Notes: generated by a model from the sequence alone, not told the origin. Shown: positions 9,482-18,703, numbered from the stretch's first letter. The stretch: 64,000 nucleotides of DNA from Bifidobacterium asteroides DSM 20089 (GCF_002715865.1 NZ_CP017696.1:1178001-1242000), one strand, 5' to 3'. Translations and numbers: made by a program.

Positions 9482-10252
9482 TCACCCCAGGTGCTTTTGC
9501 CGAAGGTCAGCCAGATAAGCGGCACCCACGATGCCGGCCTGGTTGCGCAGCTTGGCGGCCACAATGGGGGTCTTGATGTCGATGTGAGGCAGGAACTTCT
9601 CGCTCATCCGGCTGACCCCGCCGCCGACGACGAAGAAATCGGGATTGAAGTAGTGCTCAAGCAGGCGGTAGTACTTGGTCAGTCGATTGGCCCACTTTTT
9701 GTAGCTCAGCTTCTTGCGGTCGCGCACCGATGAAGCTGCGTACTTCTCGGCATCCTTGCCGTCCAACGTCAGGTGACCAAGCTCACTGTTGGGAATCAGA
9801 ACACCGTTATAAATCAGAGCCGTACCGATGCCGGTGCCCAGTGTCGTGGCGATGACCAGACCCTTCTGCCCTTTGGCCGCCCCGTACTGCACCTCGGCAA
9901 GACCGGCAGCATCCGCATCGTTGACGACGCTAACGGGCCTACCGCAGGCCTTGGAAAGGACCTCCTGAACATTGGTGCCAACCCAGGACTGATCCAGGTT
10001 GGCCATGAAATCGAGCGGCTTGTCGGGCTTGACAGGGGCCGGGAAGGCGATGCCCACGGGCACATCCGAAGGAACTTCAAAACGATCCAAGAGCTCCTTG
10101 ACGACAACCCCCACAGCCTCAGGCGTGGAGTGCTCGGGAGTGAGAATTTTCTTGCGAGGCTCTGCAAAATCACCGATTGTCAGGTCAACAGGGGCAGCCT
10201 TGATACCGGATCCACCAATATCCACTCCGAAAGCCTGCGCTGTTTCAATCAT
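9482..10252 (-). CDS. ppgK: Polyphosphate glucokinase (ROK family)
   Basis: This 256-residue cytoplasmic kinase phosphorylates glucose to glucose 6-phosphate using polyphosphate, and often ATP as well. The N-terminal phosphate-binding motif is GVDIGGSGIKAAPVDL, the catalytic region holds NDADAAGLAEV, and the second phosphate motif is TTLGTGIGTALIYNG followed by NSELGHL. The combination of short length, the FGVDIGGSGIK start and the lysine-rich C-terminal region is typical of actinobacterial PPGK rather than ATP-only ROK kinases. The start ATG has AAGGAG 5 nt upstream. It is transcribed alone or with the downstream aminotransferase, 75 bp away. Confidence 0.9.
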   Translation of the reverse strand: MIETAQAFGVDIGGSGIKAAPVDLTIGDFAEPRKKILTPEHSTPEAVGVVVKELLDRFEVPSDVPVGIAFPAPVKPDKPLDFMANLDQSWVGTNVQEVLSKACGRPVSVVNDADAAGLAEVQYGAAKGQKGLVIATTLGTGIGTALIYNGVLIPNSELGHLTLDGKDAEKYAASSVRDRKKLSYKKWANRLTKYYRLLEHYFNPDFFVVGGGVSRMSEKFLPHIDIKTPIVAAKLRNQAGIVGAAYLADLRQKHLG

Positions 10253-10415
10253 TGCTGCTCCTTAGCTGATCAAAGATGAGGGTCCGAACCGGCACGGTAG
10301 CGATTGTACCCCAAGCCATGCCTCTGCAATCCTTGGCGGCGGCACAAGCCGGACCAAGCCGCGGCCCCTTGCACCAACCCTGTGCCACTACCCTGCAGGA
10401 AGGGGAATTGGGTGG

Positions 10416-10421
10416 GATAAT
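10416..10421 (+). promoter_or_regulatory. -10 hexamer of a probable leaderless promoter
   Basis: GATAAT sits exactly 6 nt before the ATG of the nitroreductase gene, and no Shine-Dalgarno is present. The same spacing recurs at 2111, 33946 and 41969. Confidence 0.4.
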
Positions 10422-10427
10422 GAGGTT

Positions 10428-11207
10428 ATGACCGAACATACACAGCTTATTGACGCAGTCAACGTGCGCATCACCACCCGAGAATACGACCCCAAGCCCA
10501 TCGATCCCGACCTGGCCAGGCAGCTGGGCAGCACTTTGAACGCTCTGAATACGCTGAGCGGCCTGGACATGCAGCTGGTCCTGGGCAAGCCAGACGCTTT
10601 CGCGGCCGACAACGCCTCCGGCCACCTGGCTAATGCGGCCAACTACCTTGCCCTGGTCGGACCCAAGGATGATCAGGAGAGCCTGGAGAAAGCAGGCTTC
10701 TACGGCGAGCGCATGGTTCTTGCCGCCACCCTGTACGGACTGGGGACAGGATGGGTGTCGGGCAGCTGGGACCGTCAGGCTGCCGAGCGCCACTGCCGGA
10801 TCACCCCCAGCCAGTCGCTCTATCTGGTGGTCATCATCGGCTATCCGGCCGACCAGGTCGGCTACGGCAACCAGGACTTCGACAAGCTTTGCCAACGTCA
10901 GAGTGAGCATCGAACCTCCAAGAGTTATGAGGAGTTGACCTCAGCCATGAGCGCGCGGGGCCGTCAGGATGCACCGGAATGGTTCAAGGCCGGCGTGGCT
11001 GCCGCCGCCAAGGCTCCTTCGGCCATGAACGGACAGCCGGTGCTTTTCGCCTGGGACAAGAACACAGGCGATGCGATCGCCACCCTGGACCCCTCGGTTT
11101 CCTACGGGTCCGCAGTCGACCTGGGCATAGCCAAAATGAACTTCCAGATCGGGGCCGGGGGCGGCACATGGACCTGGGGCGATGGAGGCCGTTTCATCAG
11201 GTCCTGA
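10428..11207 (+). CDS. Nitroreductase-family FMN oxidoreductase
   Basis: This 259-residue protein looks like a nitroreductase fold flavoenzyme. The N-terminus DAVNVRITTREYDPKPI carries the family's R-x-S/T-x-R-x-Y type FMN-phosphate contact. The middle has GFYGERMVLAATLYGLGTGW, matching the helix that precedes the flavin site, and the second half repeats a similar pattern with KAPSAMNGQPVLFAW. The two related halves in one chain suggest the single-chain TM-nitroreductase subgroup, which mimics the usual homodimer. Substrate is unknown; such enzymes reduce nitro groups, quinones or flavins with NAD(P)H. It probably starts from a leaderless transcript. The phosphatase gene begins 51 bp downstream and may have its own promoter. 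Confidence 0.8.
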   Translation: MTEHTQLIDAVNVRITTREYDPKPIDPDLARQLGSTLNALNTLSGLDMQLVLGKPDAFAADNASGHLANAANYLALVGPKDDQESLEKAGFYGERMVLAATLYGLGTGWVSGSWDRQAAERHCRITPSQSLYLVVIIGYPADQVGYGNQDFDKLCQRQSEHRTSKSYEELTSAMSARGRQDAPEWFKAGVAAAAKAPSAMNGQPVLFAWDKNTGDAIATLDPSVSYGSAVDLGIAKMNFQIGAGGGTWTWGDGGRFIRS

Positions 11208-11244
11208 CCGTAGCGGTATCCCAGTGACCCGGCCAGGGGCCGTG

Positions 11245-11250
11245 TAGGGT
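11245..11250 (+). promoter_or_regulatory. Possible -10 hexamer before the histidine phosphatase gene
   Basis: TAGGGT lies 8 nt before the ATG at 11259. Only the TANNNT pattern and the lack of a Shine-Dalgarno support it. Confidence 0.25.
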
Positions 11251-11258
11251 GATGAACT

Positions 11259-12032
11259 ATGAACAATGGAGCATCTTCATCACAATCCGTCGCTGAACCG
11301 AGCACTGAAGCGGGTTCGACAACCCTGTACCTGACCCGGCACGGCAGAACGACGGCCAACGTCATGCATCTGATGCAGGGCTGGTCAGATTTCCCCCTGA
11401 CCAGGCAAGGTCGCGAGGATGTGCGCCAGTTCGGTCAGGGCCTGCGGTCCATTCGCTTCCGGGCAGCCTGGAGCGGCAATCTGAGTCGTCAGTATGAAAC
11501 GGCCCGCCTGGCCCTTGACATGTCCGGCAATGGAGACCTGCGCGTGGGCGTGGATCCTGACCTGCGCGAGGACAATTTCGGGAGTTTCGAGGGCCGGGAC
11601 GAGCGCACTACTCTGGACCAAGTCTGCGCAGCCATGGGTTTCAAGGACTTCGCTGCGGCCAAGGCAACCTATGGCAGGAACATCGCCGCCCATATGCAGG
11701 ACACCTTCCATCGGCTGGATGCCCAGGACTTCCTGTCCGCCGGACTGGAGAAAGAGGATCGGGCTGAGACCACGGCCCAGGTCCGCAGCAGAATGATCGG
11801 CGCGCTGACGCGCATCGCCCGGTCTGCCATCGAAAAGGGAGGCGGACCTGTCCTGGTGGTCTCCTCGGGCATGTGCCTGCAACAGTTCCTGGTGGCCATC
11901 GACGACCACTGCCCCATTCCCGACATGGACAACACCGCGGTCACCAAGGTGATTTATGGGGATGACGGCTTCCGCCTGGCGGGCCCGGTCAGCTCCATGG
12001 AATACTTCCAGGCAGGGAGTCCGAAAAAGTAG
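11259..12032 (+). CDS. Histidine phosphatase (phosphoglycerate mutase-like)
   Basis: This 257-residue soluble protein has the branch-1 histidine phosphatase signature LYLTRHGRTTANV near residue 30, where the RHG histidine becomes phosphorylated. The second conserved histidine of the family is expected around residues 205-215; at this place the sequence reads VLVVSSGMCLQQFL, so the usual VSHG histidine is replaced by serine (SSG). The acid/base region DLREDNFGSFEGRD is present. This matches the fold of cofactor-dependent phosphoglycerate mutases and broad phosphatases, but the SSG substitution makes catalysis questionable or altered. It follows the nitroreductase gene on the same strand. Confidence 0.82.
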   Translation: MNNGASSSQSVAEPSTEAGSTTLYLTRHGRTTANVMHLMQGWSDFPLTRQGREDVRQFGQGLRSIRFRAAWSGNLSRQYETARLALDMSGNGDLRVGVDPDLREDNFGSFEGRDERTTLDQVCAAMGFKDFAAAKATYGRNIAAHMQDTFHRLDAQDFLSAGLEKEDRAETTAQVRSRMIGALTRIARSAIEKGGGPVLVVSSGMCLQQFLVAIDDHCPIPDMDNTAVTKVIYGDDGFRLAGPVSSMEYFQAGSPKK

Positions 12033-12151
12033 AAGGCAGAACTGTCAGGCGCGCTGCACTTCTCTGGCTGATTGGCTCTTGAGTGGCTCCATAGGCCTCT
12101 AGTCGAGATCGTGCAATATTCAACGTATACCCTCCGGCATTCGGATCGCAT

Positions 12152-14212
12152 TCAGCCTTCTTCGGTCTTCCTGGATCGCAGACTGCACACCCAGGATGTG
12201 AACACCGCCACCAGCAGCAGGACTACAGTCACTAATGTGAACCGGCCTATGGGCAAAGGTGTCAGAGCCACAGACATGCCAGCCTGGACAAAACTCAAGG
12301 CTATGCAGCCCTCGACAATGGCGATCGCCAGCAGTGCCATCACTGCACCACCTGCCACATCGGTCAGCGTCTCCATCACACCCGACCAGGCTATTGACCT
12401 CCAGGCCACCCCGATTTGATTGAGCCGCTGGTTCTGCTGCTTGCGCTCCCAGGCCGAAATGGCGATGGACTGCATCATGAAAATCAGGGCAAGAACGGTC
12501 CCGCCGACAATCATGACCGTCATGGCCGTCTGCCCGGACAGGCCTCGTTGAATGAAGTCATCTATATACTCCTGCCTAGTCTGCACCGCGAAATCGCCCT
12601 GGAGGTCACTCTTCAGACGGGAGGTAATCCCGTGAGCATCAGTCGGATTGGCGGCCGTTATAGGAATGATCGTATGTGCGTCTTCACCTAATTGAGGCAG
12701 GTCACCCTCCGCCGTCAGAAACAGAGGAGAGTTATTGCCTGCAGATAGTTCTGGAATGCCCTCAGGCGACTGAACGAGGGCAACGACCCGCGCCTCATGT
12801 GGTTGATCGTGGCGATCAAGAAGACGAACGGTGTCGCCTATGGAATAGGAGGAATCCTGATTCACGGCGACCCGGTCTGAACCGAGATCAGACGAATTCC
12901 CTCGGACAAAGGAGAAATGAATGCTCGACGAACTCTGAACTTTCTGCCCCTGCAGTTGCTCGACAGGCTCCCATACCACCGTTGCCGTCTGGCCTGGTGA
13001 TCCATCCATGGCCCATTGCTGAGTCTGGTAGACGACAAAGTCTCGAACCTCAGGCATCCCATCGATCAGATCGGATGGGTTGCGGCTTTTGGCATTCGAA
13101 TCAAGAGAAGTAGCTATGACGTCGGCTTTCAGAGGGTACAGACTCAGAACCGCTCCACCAATGGAGCCAGCCTGCATGGCGGCCACAAGAGAGATGATGA
13201 TGGTCAGAATCATCATGACGGGGAGAGCTATCGCGGTTGAACCCGCGCTCTCCTTACGAGCACGCTGCAGGGCCAGAAGACCTGGCCCCCCGGCCGCCTT
13301 GGCCGGGATCAGACCGATGACCGACACAGTCAGGACGACCAGGATCGGAGCCGCCAAATAGACCGTAGTGATGACAAGAATGACCTCGAGCATAATACGC
13401 AGGTCCTGGGTCATAGAAGGCAGCGGGGCGAACCCGACCGCCAAGGTCAAGATCAGGAAGACCAGGGCTGCCAAAGTACGAACCCACCCGATCCGCCTGG
13501 ATCTGTCACTGGTCTCCGTCATGAGCTGGAGCACAGATGCCCCACACACCTTGCGCATAGCCATCCATACTCCCAGCAGGCAGGCGACCATCATCATGAT
13601 GAAGGTGACCACTGCAATGGAGGGTCGAATCCGCGGTATGAAAACCATGCCCCTGTCGCTGAACCCGGCCGAGCGCGCGTAAAACTGTCCAACTGGTACA
13701 GTCAGGAGGGATCCTGCCAAACAGCCAATGAGATTCGAGAGAGCCAGAGGAATCGAGAATTCCAGGAGACCTATGATCAGAATCTTCCTGCGCGAGGCTC
13801 CATTCAACCGCATCATTGCATACTCGCGTCGGCGTTCCTGAATCAGAAAAGTGACCGAGGAGAGAATCAAAAAGACCGACACCAGCAGGCAGCAAGCCAG
13901 CGCCGGAATAGTGACCATGGAGAGATTTGAATAAGGTACCTTGACTTGGAAACGCTGGTAGGTATTCAACCCACTCAGGTCGCCGATATTGTCAAAGGAC
14001 CTTTCCGCCTGATAGACCTGCATGGTCGAAGAGGTCAACAGAGATGCCAGGCAGGTGGACAGACCCATGACTATGTACGATGCTCGATGTTTCCTGATCA
14101 GGGACCAGACCAGGGAGAACAGGGTCGGTCGACTAATCGAGGAGAACGCATGCAAGGAATCCCGTCCGGGAACATCTCCTCTTCCTGCTTGGCCTTTACC
14201 CGCATGCATCAT
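12152..14212 (-). CDS. ABC transporter permease, FtsX/MacB type
   Basis: This 686-residue membrane protein has the FtsX-type layout: one membrane helix near residue 50, a first block of three helices at about 100-235, further helices at about 245-320, a large extracytoplasmic region at about 390-550, and three final helices. Such permeases work with a LolD/MacB-type ATPase to expel peptides, antibiotics or lipoproteins, or to sense them at the membrane. The partner is the gene immediately upstream: the two overlap in ATGA at 14209-14212, which implies translational coupling. It is the last gene of the sigma-factor operon. The substrate is unknown. Confidence 0.88.
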   Translation of the reverse strand: MMHAGKGQAGRGDVPGRDSLHAFSSISRPTLFSLVWSLIRKHRASYIVMGLSTCLASLLTSSTMQVYQAERSFDNIGDLSGLNTYQRFQVKVPYSNLSMVTIPALACCLLVSVFLILSSVTFLIQERRREYAMMRLNGASRRKILIIGLLEFSIPLALSNLIGCLAGSLLTVPVGQFYARSAGFSDRGMVFIPRIRPSIAVVTFIMMMVACLLGVWMAMRKVCGASVLQLMTETSDRSRRIGWVRTLAALVFLILTLAVGFAPLPSMTQDLRIMLEVILVITTVYLAAPILVVLTVSVIGLIPAKAAGGPGLLALQRARKESAGSTAIALPVMMILTIIISLVAAMQAGSIGGAVLSLYPLKADVIATSLDSNAKSRNPSDLIDGMPEVRDFVVYQTQQWAMDGSPGQTATVVWEPVEQLQGQKVQSSSSIHFSFVRGNSSDLGSDRVAVNQDSSYSIGDTVRLLDRHDQPHEARVVALVQSPEGIPELSAGNNSPLFLTAEGDLPQLGEDAHTIIPITAANPTDAHGITSRLKSDLQGDFAVQTRQEYIDDFIQRGLSGQTAMTVMIVGGTVLALIFMMQSIAISAWERKQQNQRLNQIGVAWRSIAWSGVMETLTDVAGGAVMALLAIAIVEGCIALSFVQAGMSVALTPLPIGRFTLVTVVLLLVAVFTSWVCSLRSRKTEEG

Positions 14213-14946
14213 CGGCTTACCCCCTGGCCGACCTGAGTCATACTGGTCAGGTGAGTGGCCAGCTGCTCAGCCGTATACCCCTGGCAGATCGAATGCACGG
14301 TGCCATCCACCAAGAACACCGTCCGCTGCGCCCAGGTCGCCACGTCGGGGTCATGGGTCACCATGAGCACCGTCCGCCCACTCTTCACCAGGGTCGAAAG
14401 GGCATCCAGAACCATCTGCGAACTGCGCGTATCCAGCGCCCCTGTGGGCTCGTCCGCGAAAATCATGTCCGGCTGGGCGACCAATGCTCTGGCAATGGCC
14501 ACGCGTTGCCTCTGACCTCCGGATATGTCAGACGGATACTGCTGCGCATACCCATCCAGACCTAAAATCTTCAGGGCCTGCAGCGACCGGGCGACACCAA
14601 CCTTGGGGCCGCCGAAGAGCTGAGGCAGCATGACGTTCTGCAAACAGGTGAATGCTTCAACCAGGTTGTAATCCTGAAAGACGAAACCGATATGGTCGCG
14701 CCGCATCCTGGTCAGGGCGGATTCCTTCATCCTGGCTATGTTCTGGCCGGCGATCTCGACCGACCCTTGCTGTACGGGCAAGAGCCCCGAGGCGCAGTAG
14801 AGCAAGGTAGTTTTCCCCGCTCCGGAGGGACCCATGACTGCGGTCCATGATCCTGCCGGGCACTCCAGGCCGACTTGATCTATTCCGGCTTCACCAGCCT
14901 TATAGTGGAAAGACACACCCTCCATCTTCAATGGCAGTACATTCAT
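14209..14946 (-). CDS. ABC transporter ATP-binding protein, LolD/MacB/BceA type
   Basis: This 245-residue ATPase powers the downstream FtsX-type permease. It shows Walker A GPSGAGKTTL, the Q-loop VFQDYNLV, the signature ISGGQRQRVAIARAL, Walker B MIFADEPTGALD with catalytic Glu, and the switch histidine in VTHDPDVA. The sequence DEPTGALDTRSS is typical of the MacB/BceA subgroup. I chose ATG 14946 because AAAGGA lies 6 nt upstream; the ATG at 14961 has no ribosome site. The stop overlaps the permease start. Confidence 0.92.
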   Translation of the reverse strand: MNVLPLKMEGVSFHYKAGEAGIDQVGLECPAGSWTAVMGPSGAGKTTLLYCASGLLPVQQGSVEIAGQNIARMKESALTRMRRDHIGFVFQDYNLVEAFTCLQNVMLPQLFGGPKVGVARSLQALKILGLDGYAQQYPSDISGGQRQRVAIARALVAQPDMIFADEPTGALDTRSSQMVLDALSTLVKSGRTVLMVTHDPDVATWAQRTVFLVDGTVHSICQGYTAEQLATHLTSMTQVGQGVSR

Positions 14947-14985
14947 TGATATTCCTTTCATTCAGGTCGCCTAGGCAACAAATCA

Positions 14986-16200
14986 TCAGATACTTAGATG
15001 GCTATGGGGTCTTCGGGCCGACCACCAGCAAAGACAAAGGGCTAAAACCAGCAAGCTCAGGATTAGGTAGAGTTCAATGCCGGGCAATGGCACAATTCGA
15101 GTCACCACACTGTCAATGCAGCATGGATCTACGAGAAGCCAGACGACGAACACATGAACTGCCAGCAGCACCACAGGGACTGCAAGCAAGACCAAGCGTG
15201 TGTAGGTCCTGCAGTGCATGGAAATCCAGAGAACCAAGAGAAAAACAAGAAAGGCGGACCCTAGGCAGAGCAATATGAACACAGCCAGATACTTCCCCAA
15301 GGACCAGGTGAACCAAGGCAATGCATGTCCATCAAAGACTGGAAGATCCTGTAGACCAGCGATCTTGGGCAACCACATCAGGACGGATCCCGCTGCCACC
15401 ATGAGCATCATCAGCAGACCGGTACAGACCATGGCGAACACCTGCAGCTCAGGCAAGAAGCGCCCGGTCCGTGTCGTCAACTGCGTCTGCCGGACTCCAT
15501 GAACCTGATCCTTGACAAGGCGTGGGGCCACGACAACCAAGGCTGCCAGAAGCGGGACCAGATAAACTGAAAGTCTGAAGTTGCTCTGAGTGTAGTCCAG
15601 TAATTCAGGAGCGGCCAGGCCCATACCCGCCCTGCACTGTCCACTTAAGACGTCAAGCCGCTTCGTCACCGATTCGGGCAGATCGATGCCATTACTACCG
15701 CCCTTACGCAACTGTTTCTCAGCTCTTGCGGTCAGGGCTTCCCGGTTGCATCCACGATAGGCATCCATGACATCATGGCAATGAACAAGCCGACGATAGC
15801 TAGGCAAGGCATTGATGCGGCCGGTCAGTTTGCCCCGGTCTGTATTCAGTACTGAAGGATTTGTCCAGCGCGAGCTCTCGACCGAATCGACCAGGTCCCT
15901 GGCCGACTGATAATTCTTGACGCCCAGTTGAACAGCCTGAGGACCAAGTGCCATCAGATCTTTGTATACCACCGGTTCAAGTCTGTCAGCCTCACGCTTG
16001 AATCCAGTAATGGTGGACTGACTGACATACGGTCCGTAGCTAGCTAGGTCATGATGGGCTTCGTCAGTGGGAATTTGGTCATACATAGCTAGATTCATAC
16101 AGAAAACGAATCCAAGAGACAGACTGAGCACCACCCAAAAAGAGGTACCCAGAAGGTGCCGCATCTCGTTCCTGATCACCATCCATCTCATTGAAGACAT
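14986..16200 (-). CDS. Membrane protein, probable ABC-2 type permease
   Basis: This protein of about 404 residues has one membrane segment near residue 25 (SFWVVLSLSLGFVFCMNLAM), an external region of about 170 residues containing a few cysteines, and five to six membrane segments after residue 205. This layout resembles ABC-2 type permeases in which a first helix and a large outer domain precede the core. It lies just downstream of a CcmA-like ATPase and is probably its membrane partner. ATG codons at 16200 and 16191 and a TTG at 16209 are all possible starts; no clear ribosome site decides between them. Its base composition is slightly richer in A and T than its neighbours. Exported substrate unknown. 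Confidence 0.75.
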   Translation of the reverse strand: MSSMRWMVIRNEMRHLLGTSFWVVLSLSLGFVFCMNLAMYDQIPTDEAHHDLASYGPYVSQSTITGFKREADRLEPVVYKDLMALGPQAVQLGVKNYQSARDLVDSVESSRWTNPSVLNTDRGKLTGRINALPSYRRLVHCHDVMDAYRGCNREALTARAEKQLRKGGSNGIDLPESVTKRLDVLSGQCRAGMGLAAPELLDYTQSNFRLSVYLVPLLAALVVVAPRLVKDQVHGVRQTQLTTRTGRFLPELQVFAMVCTGLLMMLMVAAGSVLMWLPKIAGLQDLPVFDGHALPWFTWSLGKYLAVFILLCLGSAFLVFLLVLWISMHCRTYTRLVLLAVPVVLLAVHVFVVWLLVDPCCIDSVVTRIVPLPGIELYLILSLLVLALCLCWWSARRPHSHLSI

Positions 16201-16252
16201 CCCTGGCAAGAAATAAGATTGCGAGCCCGATTCGGCGGGGTATGCTGCATCG

Positions 16253-17110
16253 CTACTCCTCGTCCCCGTAGATCACCAGGAAGGCATCCTCCAAGTTGGC
16301 AGGAACAGCCTGGCCCTGGGACGGCGGCTCAGGTGAGTAAATTCTGAGCCGGGTCGCATCCCCATCCAGCTCGTCCTCAAGGAGCAGCTGCCCCTGCCCT
16401 AAGTGATAATCCGCAGGAACCAGGAATATTTTGCCTTCCAGCCAGCGGCTTATCTGCCTTGGGGACTGGTTGCAGCAGATCTGCCCATCCTTGAGCATGA
16501 TGACCCGGTCGGCGATGGTCTCCAGGTCAGAGACGATATGAGTGGACAGGATAACGATCCGGTCGCGCGAAAGAGCATGGACCAGGTTGCGGAAGCGGAC
16601 ACGTTCCCGTGGATCCAAACCAGCGGTCGGCTCGTCCAAAATCATCAGTTCCGGGTCGTTGATCATGGCCTGTGCCAGCCCCACGCGCTGAATCATGCCC
16701 CCAGAGAGCGTCTTCATCTTCTGCTTACCCTGGTCTTTAAGCCCCACGGTCTTCAGGAGATCTTTCGCCAGGGACTTGGCCCGTTTCCGGCCGATCCCCT
16801 GAAGGGCTGCTATGTACATCAAAAAATCTTCAGCGCTGTAGTCTGGGTAATAGCCGAATTTTTGGGGCAGATACCCCAAGAGGCCGCGATAGTCCTCGTC
16901 CATAACCATGATGTCCTGCCCGTTCCAAGTGATGTTTCCCGAATCCGGGCGGATCAGGGTGGCGATCATTTGGATCAGCGTGGTCTTGCCAGCTCCGTTA
17001 GGCGCGAGAAGCCCATGGACGCCGGTTCCAATGGAAAGGCTCATATCGTTGATAACCCGCTTGTTCCTGAAGCTCTTTGACACATGGTCCAAGTGCAGCA
17101 CGAAACTCAC
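16253..17110 (-). CDS. ABC transporter ATP-binding protein, CcmA/BcrA type
   Basis: This 285-residue ATPase has Walker A LLAPNGAGKTTL, the Q-loop GYLPQKFGYYPDYSAEDFL, signature LSGGMIQRVGLAQAM, Walker B LMILDEPTAGLDP and switch histidine in LSTHIVSDLE. The PQKFG and LSGGM variants are typical of bacitracin, lantibiotic and daunorubicin type exporters (ABC-2). The C-terminal 70 residues are a small accessory domain. The probable permease partners are the membrane proteins on either side in the operon. The start is a GTG at 17110; a second GTG at 17101 has AAAGGA at a slightly long distance. Confidence 0.9.
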   Translation of the reverse strand: MSFVLHLDHVSKSFRNKRVINDMSLSIGTGVHGLLAPNGAGKTTLIQMIATLIRPDSGNITWNGQDIMVMDEDYRGLLGYLPQKFGYYPDYSAEDFLMYIAALQGIGRKRAKSLAKDLLKTVGLKDQGKQKMKTLSGGMIQRVGLAQAMINDPELMILDEPTAGLDPRERVRFRNLVHALSRDRIVILSTHIVSDLETIADRVIMLKDGQICCNQSPRQISRWLEGKIFLVPADYHLGQGQLLLEDELDGDATRLRIYSPEPPSQGQAVPANLEDAFLVIYGDEE

Positions 17111-17144
17111 CGTCCTTTCACACTAAACATGTAAGATTCCGCCC

Positions 17145-18008
17145 TCATGCCGTCGCCAGTCTTTTCATATGCCATGCTCGCTTTGACAGAGGTGACCCTA
17201 CGCAGCGTCCATGCAGAACAAGCAGGAAGATCGCCAGAAGAACAAGGCCCGTCGCTAGGCTCAGCGCCGGCGGAATAGAGATAAGGATGGGGGCGGTGGC
17301 GAATCGAGTCAGATAAAGAATCATACCGAGCACGATCCAGAGTCCCAGAACCAGACAGATGGACAGTTCTCCATGCATATGCTCCTCTACCCAGATCTGT
17401 GCCAGGGAAAAGAGAAAGAGGGAGGAGAAGCTGATCCCCAGAAGGGTCATGGTGGACAGCCCCGGATTGGTCGTCCACGCCAGCAAGACCGTGGCCAAGG
17501 ATGAAATCATCATGCTGACCATGCCGAACAGAAGCATCCTGACTGCGGCTATCTGACGGAATGACCACCTGCAAGTTCTGATCAGATTCAGGGTATTCAG
17601 GTTCCGTTCCTTGAGCACGACCAAAAGGTGCACCACCAGGAAAAGAGCAGGCGAGCAGACGAATATGGGGACAACCAGACCGAAGGTTCTATCGACTCTG
17701 CAGGGCCAAGCAGTCTTCATGAAGGAGCCAAAGACGGTCGCCCAAACCGCCGCCGTCAGAATCAGGCCGATAAAGACGCAGTCCCAGAGGCCAAAGAGCA
17801 GGTTTCTCAGGCCTAGGGAACGGACCATGGCTACAAGGGTCCAGATCAGCCCAGGACGTCTTCCCATCCCTTTGCGTACAATTGTTTTTATGGATCGCTC
17901 GCGCATCCTGGAACTGCCGATCTGTGATTCAGCAAAATCATCGCGCTCAAGGTCGCTACCCTGAAGAGCCGCCAGAATGGGACGGATATCAGGTTCAGAC
18001 CGATTCAT
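17145..18008 (-). CDS. Membrane protein overlapping the ECF sigma gene
   Basis: This 287-residue protein has a hydrophilic N-terminal segment of about 65 residues and then about six hydrophobic segments. The ATG at 18008 has AAGGAG 7 nt upstream and lies inside the sigma gene, overlapping its last 14 bp, so the two are translationally coupled. The position just after an ECF sigma gene is where a membrane anti-sigma factor is usually found, and the cytoplasmic N-terminus could serve that role, but I see no zinc-binding HxxxCxxC motif of a ZAS domain. An alternative is an ABC-2 permease component for the ATPase downstream. Confidence 0.72.
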   Translation of the reverse strand: MNRSEPDIRPILAALQGSDLERDDFAESQIGSSRMRERSIKTIVRKGMGRRPGLIWTLVAMVRSLGLRNLLFGLWDCVFIGLILTAAVWATVFGSFMKTAWPCRVDRTFGLVVPIFVCSPALFLVVHLLVVLKERNLNTLNLIRTCRWSFRQIAAVRMLLFGMVSMMISSLATVLLAWTTNPGLSTMTLLGISFSSLFLFSLAQIWVEEHMHGELSICLVLGLWIVLGMILYLTRFATAPILISIPPALSLATGLVLLAIFLLVLHGRCVGSPLSKRAWHMKRLATA

Positions 18009-18645
18009 GACCAAACTCCTTCCTCAAATTGTCCAAAAGTCGGTAATACCGAGCCTTGACCGTGTTTTCAGGCTCTCCGCAGGCCTCGGCAATCTGCGCG
18101 AACCCATAGCCGGCATACAGATGGAGACGCAAAACTTCCTGCGCCGGGACCGGAGCCTGTGAGATCTTGTCTTCAATCCGACCAACTAGGTCGTCCTTGA
18201 AGATCTGGTCGGCGGGGTCGTCATGTTGATCGTGGCCGGATGCCACAAATACTTGCGCCTCCTGCCGCTGCCGCCTGCGGCGGATCCGCCAGTAATCAAT
18301 GACCTTGTAGGTTGCGATGCGGTGGATCCAGGTACGGAAGCTGGACTTGTGCGGATCGTAGCTGCCCAAAGACCGCAGAATGGCAACAAAGGCATCCTGG
18401 GCAAGGTTCAGCGACTCCTCCTTATCGCCTACCTGAGCTCGGATGTAGGCCAGGATGTCGTCGTAGTACTTGCGAACTAGGTCATCGGCTGCGCGAAAGG
18501 ACCTAGTTGACAGTATGTTTCTGATCCATTCCAGGTCCTCTGCCTGGGATTGGCGACCATCAGCGTCTCCGTCACTGGTTTGTCTGACCAAGGCCGGATG
18601 TATAGCTTCATCCGCAGGCAGCAGATGGTCACCCATCCTCGCCAT
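17995..18645 (-). CDS. ECF-type RNA polymerase sigma factor
   Basis: This 216-residue protein redirects RNA polymerase to a small set of promoters. Region 2 spans about residues 50-115, with the core-binding and -10 reading part NLAQDAFVAILRSLGSYDP and FRTWIHRIATYKVIDYWR. Region 4 at about 155-205 has a helix-turn-helix: LRLHLYAGYGFAQIAEACGE then ENTVKARYYRLLDNLRK. The first 40 residues are an extra polar extension. I chose ATG 18645 since AAGGAGG lies 7 nt upstream; a TTG start further up would remove this. It heads a six-gene operon with two ABC modules, so it most likely controls its own export or resistance genes. Confidence 0.9.
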   Translation of the reverse strand: MARMGDHLLPADEAIHPALVRQTSDGDADGRQSQAEDLEWIRNILSTRSFRAADDLVRKYYDDILAYIRAQVGDKEESLNLAQDAFVAILRSLGSYDPHKSSFRTWIHRIATYKVIDYWRIRRRRQRQEAQVFVASGHDQHDDPADQIFKDDLVGRIEDKISQAPVPAQEVLRLHLYAGYGFAQIAEACGEPENTVKARYYRLLDNLRKEFGHESV

Positions 18646-18703
18646 GCTCCAGCCTCCTTGCAACATTGTGAACTTTCGATAACCTCATATTCGTTGTGTA
18701 GGC

